Shown in pieces: positions 55,128 to 64,000 of a stretch of 64,000 nucleotides of DNA. The DNA is taken from assembly GCF_030848805.1 (NCBI RefSeq), contig NC_092365.1, positions 12,626,365-12,690,364 on the forward strand, in the 5' to 3' direction. Position 1 is the stretch's first letter, and each line of letters opens with the position of its first letter. The notes beneath the pieces were generated by a model that saw nothing but the letters and a program-made list of their open reading frames with translations, was not told where the DNA came from and did not search any database. This stretch comes from Temnothorax longispinosus (Eukaryota; Arthropoda; Insecta; Hymenoptera; Formicidae). The translations under genes were made by a program, and so were the position numbers.

Positions 55128-56432
55128 ATGGCATCGAAAAGGAGTTTCACTGATCTTACGCTGGCTCAGCTCCAGGAAGAAGCTCGATCTTTGGGAGTTC
55201 ACGATATTCCAGAAGATCGTTCAGAATGTATAAATGTCCTACTGGATCATACAGGAAAAGGCGACACATTAAGCAATATCCGTCTGAGGCATCTTCAAGA
55301 ACTCGCAAGCGAGATGTCCCAGATATTCCCGTCGACTGAAGAAGCTTCACATAACGTTACAAAGAAACGTGAAAATTTAGCTGCCGAAAATAAATCTCTA
55401 CAACAATTTTGTGTATTGATGGCGGAAGAGATGAGACTGCAACGCGAACAAATGATGCGGCAACAAGAATCGATACAGCGGTGGTTTGCATCACTTTCCG
55501 TTAACAACTCAGTCCACAAACTCGAACTCAACCGAGCGGATTTACTACTCAGCCTGTGGAACAAGCACGGCAAGTTATGGACAATCGTCAGGTTCCTGAA
55601 ATTTCATGTGCATCGACAGGTCACTCTGTGAAATTTTTAATGTCGCAGATTCCTACTTTCTCCGGTTCTGACGATGACGACGTAGATCTGTGGATTGAAA
55701 AGATGGAAAGCGTCGCTGAGATTCACAACCTCTCACACGTCGTTATGTTATCGGCAGCTACGTCGAAGCTAACCACGACAGCTCGTCGCTGGTTTGACTT
55801 GAATACAGGAGACATAAATCGTTCCTGGTTCTGTTTTAAGGATGCTATCCTAGATCGTTTTCAGGAAAAAATACCTTTCAACGTGGTGATGCAGAAAGTT
55901 GAAGCCAGGAAATGGAACATCACCACAGAATCCTTTCAGGACTACGCCATGGACAAATTAACCCTAATGCGTACCCTAAAGCTCAAGGATTCCGATTCCA
56001 TTTGTCTAATTAATTATTAATGGAATTAACAATGTCTCTTTAAGAGGTATTACACTTTCTCTACGAGAAAATTCGGTAAATCAATTCATCAGAGAAATGA
56101 AAAATATCGCTGGCTCATGCAGTGATCTTCGAAGATATCAAACCGTCAATAAACAAGAGAAGCCCAAGGACACTTCAAAGTTTGACAAAGCAAAAGACTC
56201 TGATAATTCTTCAGAGAAGAGTAGTCAACACGCGAAGAATTCTAAGACGGATCTACACTGTGTCTACTGCCACGGCAAGGACCACATTAGAGACAACTGC
56301 CCGAAATTAAAAAAGAAGGAGCAGACTCAAAAAACTGTCCAGTCGCCACAATCTGCCATTAGTTGCCACGGTGGAGGAATCCCCAGAAGAGCAGTCTCCT
56401 GTAATTGCGTGCGTTCAAAGCGATGTCGGTAA
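55128..56432 (+). pseudogene. gag: Gypsy gag with CCHC zinc knuckle, frameshifted
   Basis: Starts MASKRSFTDLTLAQLQEEAR, with a SAP-like N-terminus and a Gln/Glu-rich coiled-coil region to about 55560. After a frame change near 55570 comes the capsid-like part (MSQIPTFSGSDDDDVDLWIE, TARRWFDL, ILDRFQEKIPF, SFQDYAMDKL). A stop near 56018 and another frame change precede CVYCHGKDHIRDNC, a CCHC knuckle near 56258. Three breaks make it inactive. Confidence 0.82.
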
Positions 56433-57170
56433 GAGAATTGTTACCGGTAATCCAGTTGTCGAAGTTGTAGAAATTAATAATGATCCTTGTACTTTATCTG
56501 CGTTAATCGATACAGGTAGCCCGATCGCTTTAATTAGCGAGTCGTCATTTAATAAAAATTTTGGTACATCGGTTTCTCTTAAGAAATCGAGTCTTTCATA
56601 TAAGGCAGTGAATAATTCACCTGTCATGGTCTCTGGGTCTTTTTTCACAAATATAACTCTAAAAGCTTTTTCTACTCTAGTTGCTGATATCAAATTACAT
56701 GTTTTGAAAAATAACATTTTGGCCAATATTATTATTGGCTGTGATTTCTTGTACAATCATGAAATATCCTTTTTACTTAAATCGGATAAAAATGAAAACA
56801 AAAGTAGAGTTGAGTTATTTTCAGAGACCGTTTCTGCTGATATAATTGAAGATTCTCCTAACAGTTTAGAAAATCATTTGTCAGAGGTAGAAATAGATTT
56901 CGATTCTTCTGTTAAAAAGGATTTAATAACTGCAATCTTAGAGGCAGAAAACTCTGAAGTAACACAAGTTAACGACGGTTATAAGGTTAAAATTGCCTTG
57001 AAAGACGAGTCAGTTTACTCTTACGCGCCTAGATGGTTTGCATGGTCTGAACGAGTTAAATTAAAAGAGATTACGGACGACCTTCTCGCTCGAGGTATTA
57101 TTAAGCGTAGTTCGTCACCCTATTGCGCAAGGGCGGTACTAATTAAGAAAAAGAACGGATTAATTAGCAA
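56371..57170 (+). pseudogene. pol: Gypsy protease and start of reverse transcriptase, truncated
   Basis: The frame carries a retropepsin site (LIDTGSPIALISESSF near 56505) and IIIGCDFLYNHEISF, then the RT entry region YAPRWFAWSERVKLKEITDD, LLARGIIKRSSSPYCARAV and LIKKKNG. It is cut at about 57160-57170 before the catalytic RT motifs; the other side of the junction is the Helitron on the opposite strand. Confidence 0.82.
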
Positions 57171-57960
57171 CGAGTACGCTAATGGGCGTCGAATCGTTAG
57201 GCCATCCATTTACTTCACGAATATATGCACCTAAATCTTCCCACATCCATTCACCAGGACTAACTGTAAAGAACCATGCCGCAGGTCCGTATTCTTGCGT
57301 CATAGCAATTAAATCACTTCTTGGTCTACGCCAGTATTGTTCCGTATTTCTTAAAATGGAAAATATCGAACTCCAGTCAGATTCCATATCACCTTTCTGC
57401 AATGCTTCTAAATATTCTTTAGCCGTATAACGTTCTCGTGAATCTGTTGTATACAATTTATGATAAATACCGCGACTTAATTGACGAATATTCGCATTAT
57501 TTAACAAGAAAAATAAGAATTGTGGACTTAATCTAAATTGTGAATGTTTGGATGTCAAACAACATTTAATAAATTCATGGCTATGAAGTTTAACCTGTCT
57601 AGTTTCGCGTTGTCCATTAATACCAAAAGGAAATAAATCGGGAAAACACAATAAATTTAAAGATTTCTTACGATTGTCCAAGGGCAAATCTTGAACTTTT
57701 AACATTTGATATAAGGCAGTAGCATTTTGACATGATTTTTTTTCATACAAAGGATAAATAATGTATTGCTCGTAATAACTATCTTGACTTTCGTCAAAAA
57801 TCTGGGTTAACATCGTTTCACACTGATTATTTGAAGTAGCGTTTACGTTATTATTTTTTGTTTCTTCCATTGGAACTTTTGAACTCAATTCTTGTTCGTC
57901 ATTTGATAAAATAGCGTCTACGTTATTTTTTGTTTCTTCCATTGGAACTTTTGGACTCAA
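57160..57960 (-). pseudogene. Helitron replicase, Helitron_like_N part, truncated
   Basis: The frame has an acidic leader with a repeated segment (KVPMEETKNN), then CFPDLFPFGINGQRE, KLHSHEFIKCCLTSKHSQFR and LSPQFLFFLLNNANIRQLSR, typical of the Helitron_like_N domain. FFTVSPGEWMWEDLGAYIRE is the first rolling-circle replication motif region. It ends VLVA just where the family continues toward the HUH catalytic motif, so both the nickase centre and the helicase are missing. Joined directly to gypsy sequence at 57160. Confidence 0.82.
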
Positions 57961-58089
57961 TTCTTGTTCGTTATCCGAAACAGATTCACTATCATTTTCC
58001 GTCTCTTGTGCTTCAAATTCATTATTATCCAGTTTCTCTAAACATAATCCATCGTGAGTTTCTGAGAGTGTTATAATATTGTAAAAAGG

Positions 58090-58860
58090 ATTGTTACGTT
58101 TGAGTCATGTTGTTCGAGAGCACGCGGTTGCGCGAGATTGCGCGAGGTAAGAGGACGACCATAAAAGCAAGGAGAGAGACAGCAAGTACAGAAAACAATA
58201 AAGTATATAATGTTTCCAAAAATCAGATATGTACAAGTTATTTACAGTCCTTTTCAGGTGAAGAGCCGTGAGCGCGCACAGACTTGAGCACGGCAAAAGC
58301 GGCGAGCGGTTAAGCGAATGCGAAAATGCGGATGGCGAAGCGAAAAGCGGTTTAAGCGGTATAAAGCGGTGTACTGGCGGTGATCTACGAACGAGAATCG
58401 ATCCCGCGCCGAGGCGGCGGTTGTTTTATCACCTCCGAGGCGAAACTCCCTCCAGACAAATTTCTATGAATTTCGGGAAGGTGATTGGCCGTCGGAGCCC
58501 TACGTCATCACGCTGACGTCATTGTTTGCACGTGACGATCCGCCGGATCGTTACTTATTTGCGCTTGCTTTTGTTTATAGCATGGACCTTTCTATTGTGT
58601 AGCTTGACTTTGGTTGTTCACTCGGTCAGCTGCGGCAATGTTTTGCTGGCGATTAGCGAACTTTCTGGAATATGAGCGAAAGAAAGATCCATGCTATACT
58701 GACGAATTTAATATTGAAGAGGCGATTTGCAATGCGGTTAAGACGACACGGTGGAAATTGAATCTCGTCGACCGCCCTCCCGGCATGCATACGTGTTGCG
58801 CGAGCAATTTAGAATATCTTGCCTTATGCCTTGAATTGCTGAAATGACGCGATTTTCCGT
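58090..58860. other. GC-rich insertion in the Helitron, unidentified
   Basis: Between the Rep fragment and the DUF6570-like fragment lies a GC-rich stretch starting near ATTGTTACGTTTGAGTC (58090), unlike its AT-rich surroundings. It may be an LTR remnant. A 77-codon plus-strand ORF (58614-58847, containing RLANFLEYERKKDPCYTD) has no recognised family. Confidence 0.4.
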
Positions 58861-59706
58861 ACCGAATTGCACGATCTCGAACACATGTTAAAGCCTTGTG
58901 TACCTTTTTACGATCTACGTATTTTTCCCAAACAATTTTGGATTTTGTCGGAACACCTCTAACACGTACGTAGTACATTTCATGATTTTTATTAATTGGA
59001 TCAGTATCGGAACATAATTTGTTCCATGTCTCTTGTAAAGGTAATGGTAAATAAAACGTTCTACCTTTTACTTTTTGTACCATATTTCTATGAGGCAGTT
59101 TTTTGTTAATAACAGTTCCCATTTTAACAACAGTTTAAAAAGCCTTAGTTCTTTGTGTAAAAATTTTTTCAAACGTGTTAAGAGATGATATTTCTTCGGG
59201 TGTATCACGTAAAAATCGATTATTTAAAACGCAATACGCAGGCATTAATCCGTTATGGAATTTTCCTGCACAATAACGACATATGTATTGTGGGGTAATG
59301 TTATGTTTTTTTAAATGCGCTATTAAATCTCTCCAAATTGGAATATCTAATTGCGTTTTAAGCTTATTAATTTCAGAGAACTCCTCTTATAACAAAGTCT
59401 CTCACATGATGCACAAACATATCGAGGTGTGTCCATGCAGCGTTTGGTAAAAGCCTTAAATGCGTTGCTATAGCGAGAAATGATATCGTCATCACTCAAA
59501 ATAGTACAACTCTGCTGATGTTTGTACATATTTGCTTTTTCTTGTTCCAAAGTTATAATTTCATTTAATGTGTCTAAATCAACGGAAGTTAAAGCCTTCT
59601 GCAGATTTAACATTTTCCAATAGAAACTTGTTATTTGATAAATTAAACGTTTAATATGTCTCACCTTTGGAAAATGAGATGAATATATTTGAACACAAAG
59701 AAACAT
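58860..59706 (-). pseudogene. Helitron-associated DUF6570-like region
   Basis: Minus-strand frames 59706-59347 and 59122-58870 read TPRYVCASCERLCYKRS (zinc-binding pair), then after breaks LPLPLQETWNKLCSDTDPIN, VRVRGVPTKSKIVWEKYVD and KKVHKALTCVRD. This is the DUF6570 region that precedes Helitron_like_N in many insect Helitrons. A frame change near 59350 and the insertion below 58860 break it. Confidence 0.65.
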
Positions 59707-59856
59707 CGCTTTGCAAAGTTATTTGAATTTTTTATCGTACATGTATAAATCTTTTCTAACAATTGTGGTATTTTATTTAAAGTACATGTACTTATCGTTT
59801 AAAGGAATTTTTCATAACGATCGATTAAAAACGGATCATCAATTATACACAAGGTA

Positions 59857-60547
59857 TTACATTCCCATGATTTTTTTTGCTTGTGCCTGCTGCAAAGGTA
59901 ATACATTCATAATTTGACCTTTTACGTTCATTACCAAAGGTTGTGACGAAGTAATGTTATGATATGTGTCGATAAAATAATTTTCAGACGAAGCCGTATG
60001 TCGCGATATGCCACATAATGCACGTATTTTATCGTCAATTGTAGAGCATTCTTCGGCAAGAGTCAAACACGCTTCTGATTTATTTTTAAGTGAAGCTAAT
60101 ATTTTATAGACTAGACACCACAGACGCGCGCTTCGCGCGCGCTATTTAGCTTTAACATTATGCAATTACTTTTACACTATTAACTTCTTGATACACACAA
60201 CTGTCAAAATATACGATGACAGCTGCAAATGAAGTAAGCGCAGCGAGAGAACCAATTGACATCGCGGAAAAGCGGCAACAAAAAACTTCGAGATATGCGA
60301 GTATCGACTTAACATGCCTTTTTTTAGAAAGGATCCTGCGGACAAAACTGTCTCGAATATGCATACACCAACGTACGATTCTTTCGGATTCTAATCGTCT
60401 TTCAATATGATTTCTAATATCAAGTTTCTTTTCAATATCTTCAATTGCCATAGGGCGAAATTTTATTATATAATTTTGTGACCAAAACTTTGCATATTTT
60501 CTAGTAATATTTTTAACAATATCGCGATTTTTTTTGCAGGTACGCAT
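59857..60547 (-). pseudogene. Helitron ORF remnants, unrecognised
   Basis: Two minus-strand ORFs (60547-60158, basic; 60066-59857) lie between the protease and DUF6570-like blocks in the same orientation. RHTASSENYFIDTYHNITSS is readable in the second. They are probably parts of the same Helitron polyprotein. No catalytic motif was recognised. Confidence 0.35.
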
Positions 60548-61560
60548 TTAGACTTCTTTCTCTCATAATATCGCTTATTATAAAGCCATTTACGATCAGA
60601 ATATTTTCTTTGTCTATCTCGTTCTTGCTGAGAATGTAGAAGATAATATTTTCTTTTTCTATCTTGTTCTTGCTGAGAATGTATAAGATAATATTTTCTT
60701 TGTCTATCTTGTCCTTGACTCCGTTTTTTAGCACAATCATTTTCTGAATCTTGTTCCTCTCGACAACGTTTCTTAGCGCGATTAATTTTAGTATTATTAA
60801 CACAATTGTTTTCTGAATTCTGATATCGACGCCGTTTTTTAGCACGATCATTTTCTGACGAGTCCTGTTCCTCTCGATAACGTTTCTCAGCGCAATTATT
60901 TCCAGTATTACTAATGTTTTCACAGGAATCTTTCTTATATAAATGTCTATTTATACGTAGAGCAGTCGCTTTAGCTTCTCTATCTCTTATTACTGCTAAT
61001 AGAAGCACTGTCTGAGCATCACTTTGTGGATCTTGAGGAAAATGTTCAATTGTATTCGATTCGAAAATCTTCAACAAATGTGAACTCATTACTCTTTGAT
61101 CATATCTAACTTCGTCAGGTTTAATATTAAACAATAATGAAATCGCAAAAGCTATAACAAAAACTCCGCAATCATTACAGTTTGGTTGATATTGTACAGT
61201 AGGAATTTCGACAGGATTATTCTCAAAGTCGTATGTTGGAAATAATTTTCTCAAGAATATTTTGTGATGTTCGTGCAATTCTTGTTTATTTTGTGAATCA
61301 TATTTTTGTTGTATCGTAATAACTACATACCCAATGTGCATTTCTATCTATAAGATTTAGATCTGCACAATTGAACGGAGCTGACGCACTGTGCAATATT
61401 TGTATATGTTTTCTATCTTCTGGTATACGTTGAATAAATTGAGGCAATTGGATTTCCCATGTTCCGACAGGTTTATAATCTGAAAAACTTCGCAAAATGT
61501 ATGGAAATGATCCATATGAGCGTCCATAATCCATTCGCCTCGAATTGTATCTTTTTCTTT
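60466..61560 (-). pseudogene. Ulp1/C48-type cysteine protease, Helitron, copy B
   Basis: The unit starts with LKSKEKDTIRGEWIMDAHMD (about 61555) and has a His motif (NAHWVCSYYD), then after a frame change near 61325 the Cys motif NDCGVFVIAFAISLLFNI, and IEHFPQDPQS. A long Lys/Arg-rich tail follows with repeats (QDRQRKYY-LIHSQQE three times). His, Asp and Cys of the Ulp1 fold are recognisable. Such SUMO-protease-like genes are carried by some Helitrons. The frame change makes this copy doubtful. Confidence 0.65.
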
Positions 61561-62516
61561 AGACTTTAAAATTACTTTCTTTTTTAAATTCTGTTTGGAT
61601 TGCTTTATAATAGCGCGATTGTTTAAATCCTGCTGCTCTGCACGAGATTTTGTAGCATAATTAGTTTCAGAATGTGTCTTTGCACTTTTAGCAATTGCTT
61701 CAGTTTCTGTCACTTTTATTATCGCTAATGGAAGTACTCTTTGAGAAATAGCACATTGTGAATCTTGAGCACGATTATTTGGTAAATTCTGTTTGCATCG
61801 TTGCTGCTTTGTAGCGCGATTTTCTAAATCCTGTTTTTCTGCCCGACATTCTTTAGCGCAATTACTTTTAAAATGTCTTTTCATACGTTGAGCAGTCGCT
61901 TTAGCTTTTCTATTTCTTATCACTGCTAATGGAAGTACCTTTTGAGAATTAGCACTTTGCAAATCCTGAGGAAAATGTTCAATAACATTATTTTCCAAAA
62001 TTTGTATTAAATGTGAACGCATAAACTTATGTTTATACTTTACTTTGTCAGGTTTAATATTGAATAACAGCGAAGGAGCAAAAGCTATAGCAAAAACACC
62101 ACAATCTTTACTGCTCAATTGATGTTGCACAGTAGGAAATTTGACGGAATGTTTTTTAAAGTCATGTGTTGGAAATAATTTTTTCAAGAATTGCTCATGA
62201 TTTTTACACAATGTTTTATTACTTGAAGAATCATATATAAAAATATTTTTTGTATCATAATAGCTACACACCCAATGTGACGAACTATACAATATTTGAA
62301 TGTGTTTTTTATCTTGTGATACAAGTTGAATCATATCAGGCAATTGTATTCCCCATGTTCCGACAGGTCTATAATCTGAACAACTTTGTAAAAGTCTATG
62401 GATGATCCATATGTATGTACGTTCGTAAGCCATTCGCCTTGGGTAATTATATCTCTGTCCGCAGACTTTAAAATAATATTTTGAGTCTTTAGAGACATTG
62501 TATAAAATAGGCGCAC
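61560..62516 (-). CDS. Ulp1/C48-type cysteine protease, Helitron, copy A
   Basis: The unit begins MSLKTQNIILKSADRDIITQ (near 62495), shifts frame near 62340-62430, and continues with TWGIQLPDMIQ, the His motif SSHWVCSYYDTKN, IFIYDSSSN (Asp) and KDCGVFAIAFAPSLLFNIKP (Cys). IEHFPQDLQSAN and a basic linker follow. Without a stop it runs directly into copy B. It is the upstream member of a tandem duplication. The first 60 codons are in a different frame, so it is probably also damaged; the catalytic core itself is open. Confidence 0.6.
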
Positions 62517-62539
62517 AACAGATTTTTTAAAGCGCTAAG

Positions 62540-62935
62540 CAATTTATTTGTATAGGTGCAGAGCAGCCGATTTTTACAGAACAACCAATGTTTGTAGGCG
62601 CAGAGCAGCCGATTTTTATGGGCGCAAAGCAGCCGATTTTTAAAGGCGCAAAGCAGCCGACTTTTAAAGGCGCAAAACAGCCGATTTTTAAAGGCGCAGA
62701 GCAGCCGACTTTTAAAGGCGCAAAGCAGCCGATTTTTAAAGGCGCAGAGCAGCCGATGTCAGTAGGCGCAGAGCAGCCAATTTTTATCAGCGCAAAGCAG
62801 CCGACTTTTAAAGGCGCAAAGCAGCCGAAGTTTAAAGCCGCAAAGCAGCCGATGTTTGTAGGCACAGAGTAGTTGATTTTTATCAGCGCAAAGCAGCCGA
62901 CTTTTAAAGGCGCAAAGCCGCCAATTAAAAAAAAA
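62540..62935. repeat. 24-bp minisatellite (GGCGCAAAGCAGCCGATTTTTAAA)
   Basis: About 15 units of GGCGCA(A/G)AGCAGCCGA(T/C)TTTTA(A/T)A lie directly upstream (on the minus strand) of the Helitron protease. The unit length is a multiple of three, so both strands stay open; these ORFs are not credited as genes. Confidence 0.9.
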
Positions 62936-63030
62936 AGAAAATTAAAAGGGGGAAAAAAAAGGAAGAGAGAAAAAGAGAGAGAAAGAGAAAGAGAGAGAGG
63001 GAGAGAGAGAGAGGGAGAGAAAGACTTACC
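62936..63030. repeat. Polypurine (GA)n tract
   Basis: A purine-only run of about 85 bases (AAAAAGAAAATT... then GAGAGAAAGAGAAAGAGAGAG) follows the 24-bp repeat. Confidence 0.9.
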
Positions 63031-64000
63031 TCTGTAGAAAATAAAAAGGCAATTTAAAACAAATAGAAATAGTATAACCTTAATTAAACTCCTTACATCA
63101 TTTTAAATAAAAATTTGGTTGATTTTAATACAAGTATAATAATAATAACCTTGAAATAGAAGTTGTACATCTCGTGAAGATGTTTTCAAAACACTATAAT
63201 AAAGCTCGCTTTCGTTAAGAATTTCTTAATTTTGTCATAATATTTTTAATTCCTGATATTTTAAATTTTGTGTGTCATAATATTTTTATATAAAATACAA
63301 AATATCTCGTAAAATATTCACTTTTCAATAACTTTACTTTGATATTTTTATACGTAGAACAATAAAATGTAAGAAATTAGTCGTTTTTAAATTTCTTGAA
63401 AACGCCAACATCTACGACATGGTTCACATCAGAATCATGTGTCTTCCTTTAGAACATACAACTCTTGTCTGAAACATTTTTCTGTATCTTCTATACCGAC
63501 ACAAATGTGAGCACCCCATGCGTACAAGAGTAAAGTACCAGTTAAAATACAGATAGCGAATTGATTTTAGTTTTAAATTCTCTTCGGTTGACAAACCTTC
63601 CTGAAAATAGACACCACCCAACTTAGAAAGTACCAGTTAAAATACAAATAGCCAATTGGTTTTAGTCTTAAAATGTTCCTCAAATTCTGTGCTTTTAAAA
63701 TATACAGAATAAGATTTTTGTGCTTATTCTCTTCGGCCGAAAAACCTTTCTAAAAGTGAGCACTACTATACTTACAAGTGTAAAGTGCTTACTAACATAA
63801 CGATTCGTTTCCAGCGTATTGATTATCATAAGCTGAAAATGTTTCTCCACTTATTTTTGTACATTTATGTGCTCTTAAAATATTTTTGATTGGATTTTGA
63901 CGAGATTATTGTAAACATATGATAGCTATTTTATAAAAGTAGAGATTGTTATAAATGTAAATAGATAACACGGAAATTTCATTGTGCATATATTAAAAGT
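63031..64000. other. AT-rich end, weak direct repeat
   Basis: No gene was found. GTACCAGTTAAAATACA-ATAGC with CTCTTCGG-(T/C)GA-AAACC downstream is repeated at about 63536 and 63629. Confidence 0.45.

Noticed and set aside
54494..55233. Two plus-strand ORFs of 143 and 141 codons
   Set aside because: They lie in the LTR/leader of the gypsy element upstream of gag, overlap in different frames and show no domain.
62527..62872. ORFs of 112 and 94 codons on opposite strands
   Set aside because: Both are produced by a 24-bp repeat whose length is a multiple of three; recorded as a minisatellite.

Overview
This is eukaryotic nuclear DNA, almost certainly from an insect and most likely from an ant or another hymenopteran. 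That is inferred from intron-bearing genes with GT/AG splice sites, a Ty3/gypsy element with a baculovirus-F-like env, a BEL/Pao element primed by tRNA-Tyr, and many short palindromic DNA elements. It is an intergenic or accessory region dominated by nested transposable elements. Few host genes are visible: a Gdh-like fragment at 12.8-13.8 kb, a DUF4806-domain gene at 17.2-26.1 kb, and two small unrecognised exon candidates.

Layout. 1-3.6 kb: 3' end of an errantivirus-like gypsy element (integrase, broken env, 3' LTR). 3.7-6.7 kb: an unrecognised minus-strand ORF, a 103-bp repeat and AT-rich DNA. 6758-11367: a 4.6-kb element with about 300-bp inverted ends and a clean 8-bp target duplication, filled with other repeats. 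12.8-13.8 kb: Gdh fragment. 14.4-16.6 kb: an intact two-exon EnSpm/CMC-type transposase on the minus strand. 17.2-26.1 kb: a six-exon DUF4806 gene whose first exon is split by a 5.37-kb satellite-carrying element, which holds a TA-flanked 3.48-kb element containing a giant palindrome, and a piggyBac-like MITE. 26.5-29.6 kb: a probable gypsy LTR with primer-binding site, then palindromic satellites. 29.6-31.1 kb: decayed hAT transposase.

31138-41671: a BEL/Pao retrotransposon with both LTRs. It carries three younger insertions, each with its own target duplication: a MULE in gag (9 bp), a 16-bp-satellite foldback element in the end of pol (8 bp), and a hAT-like element in the 3' LTR (8 bp). 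41.7-47.3 kb: small ORF, tandem repeats and a second 16-bp minisatellite. 47.5-48.3 kb: gypsy LTR and pol tail on the minus strand. 48.5-52.7 kb: a pogo/Tigger-type transposase gene with AT-hook and PHD-like C-terminus, cut by a Transib element (49668-51842) that itself holds a tRNA-derived SINE. 53.5-54.2 kb: two putative minus-strand exons. 55.1-57.2 kb: gypsy gag/protease/RT start. 57.2-62.5 kb: minus-strand Helitron pieces (Rep N-terminus, DUF6570-like region, two tandem Ulp1/C48 proteases).

Recurring theme: several unrelated DNA transposons here have ends or interiors built from short tandem repeats, so transposition appears to be moving satellite DNA around. Five insertions can be dated relative to their hosts because removing the element and one copy of the target duplication closes an open reading frame or a repeat exactly.
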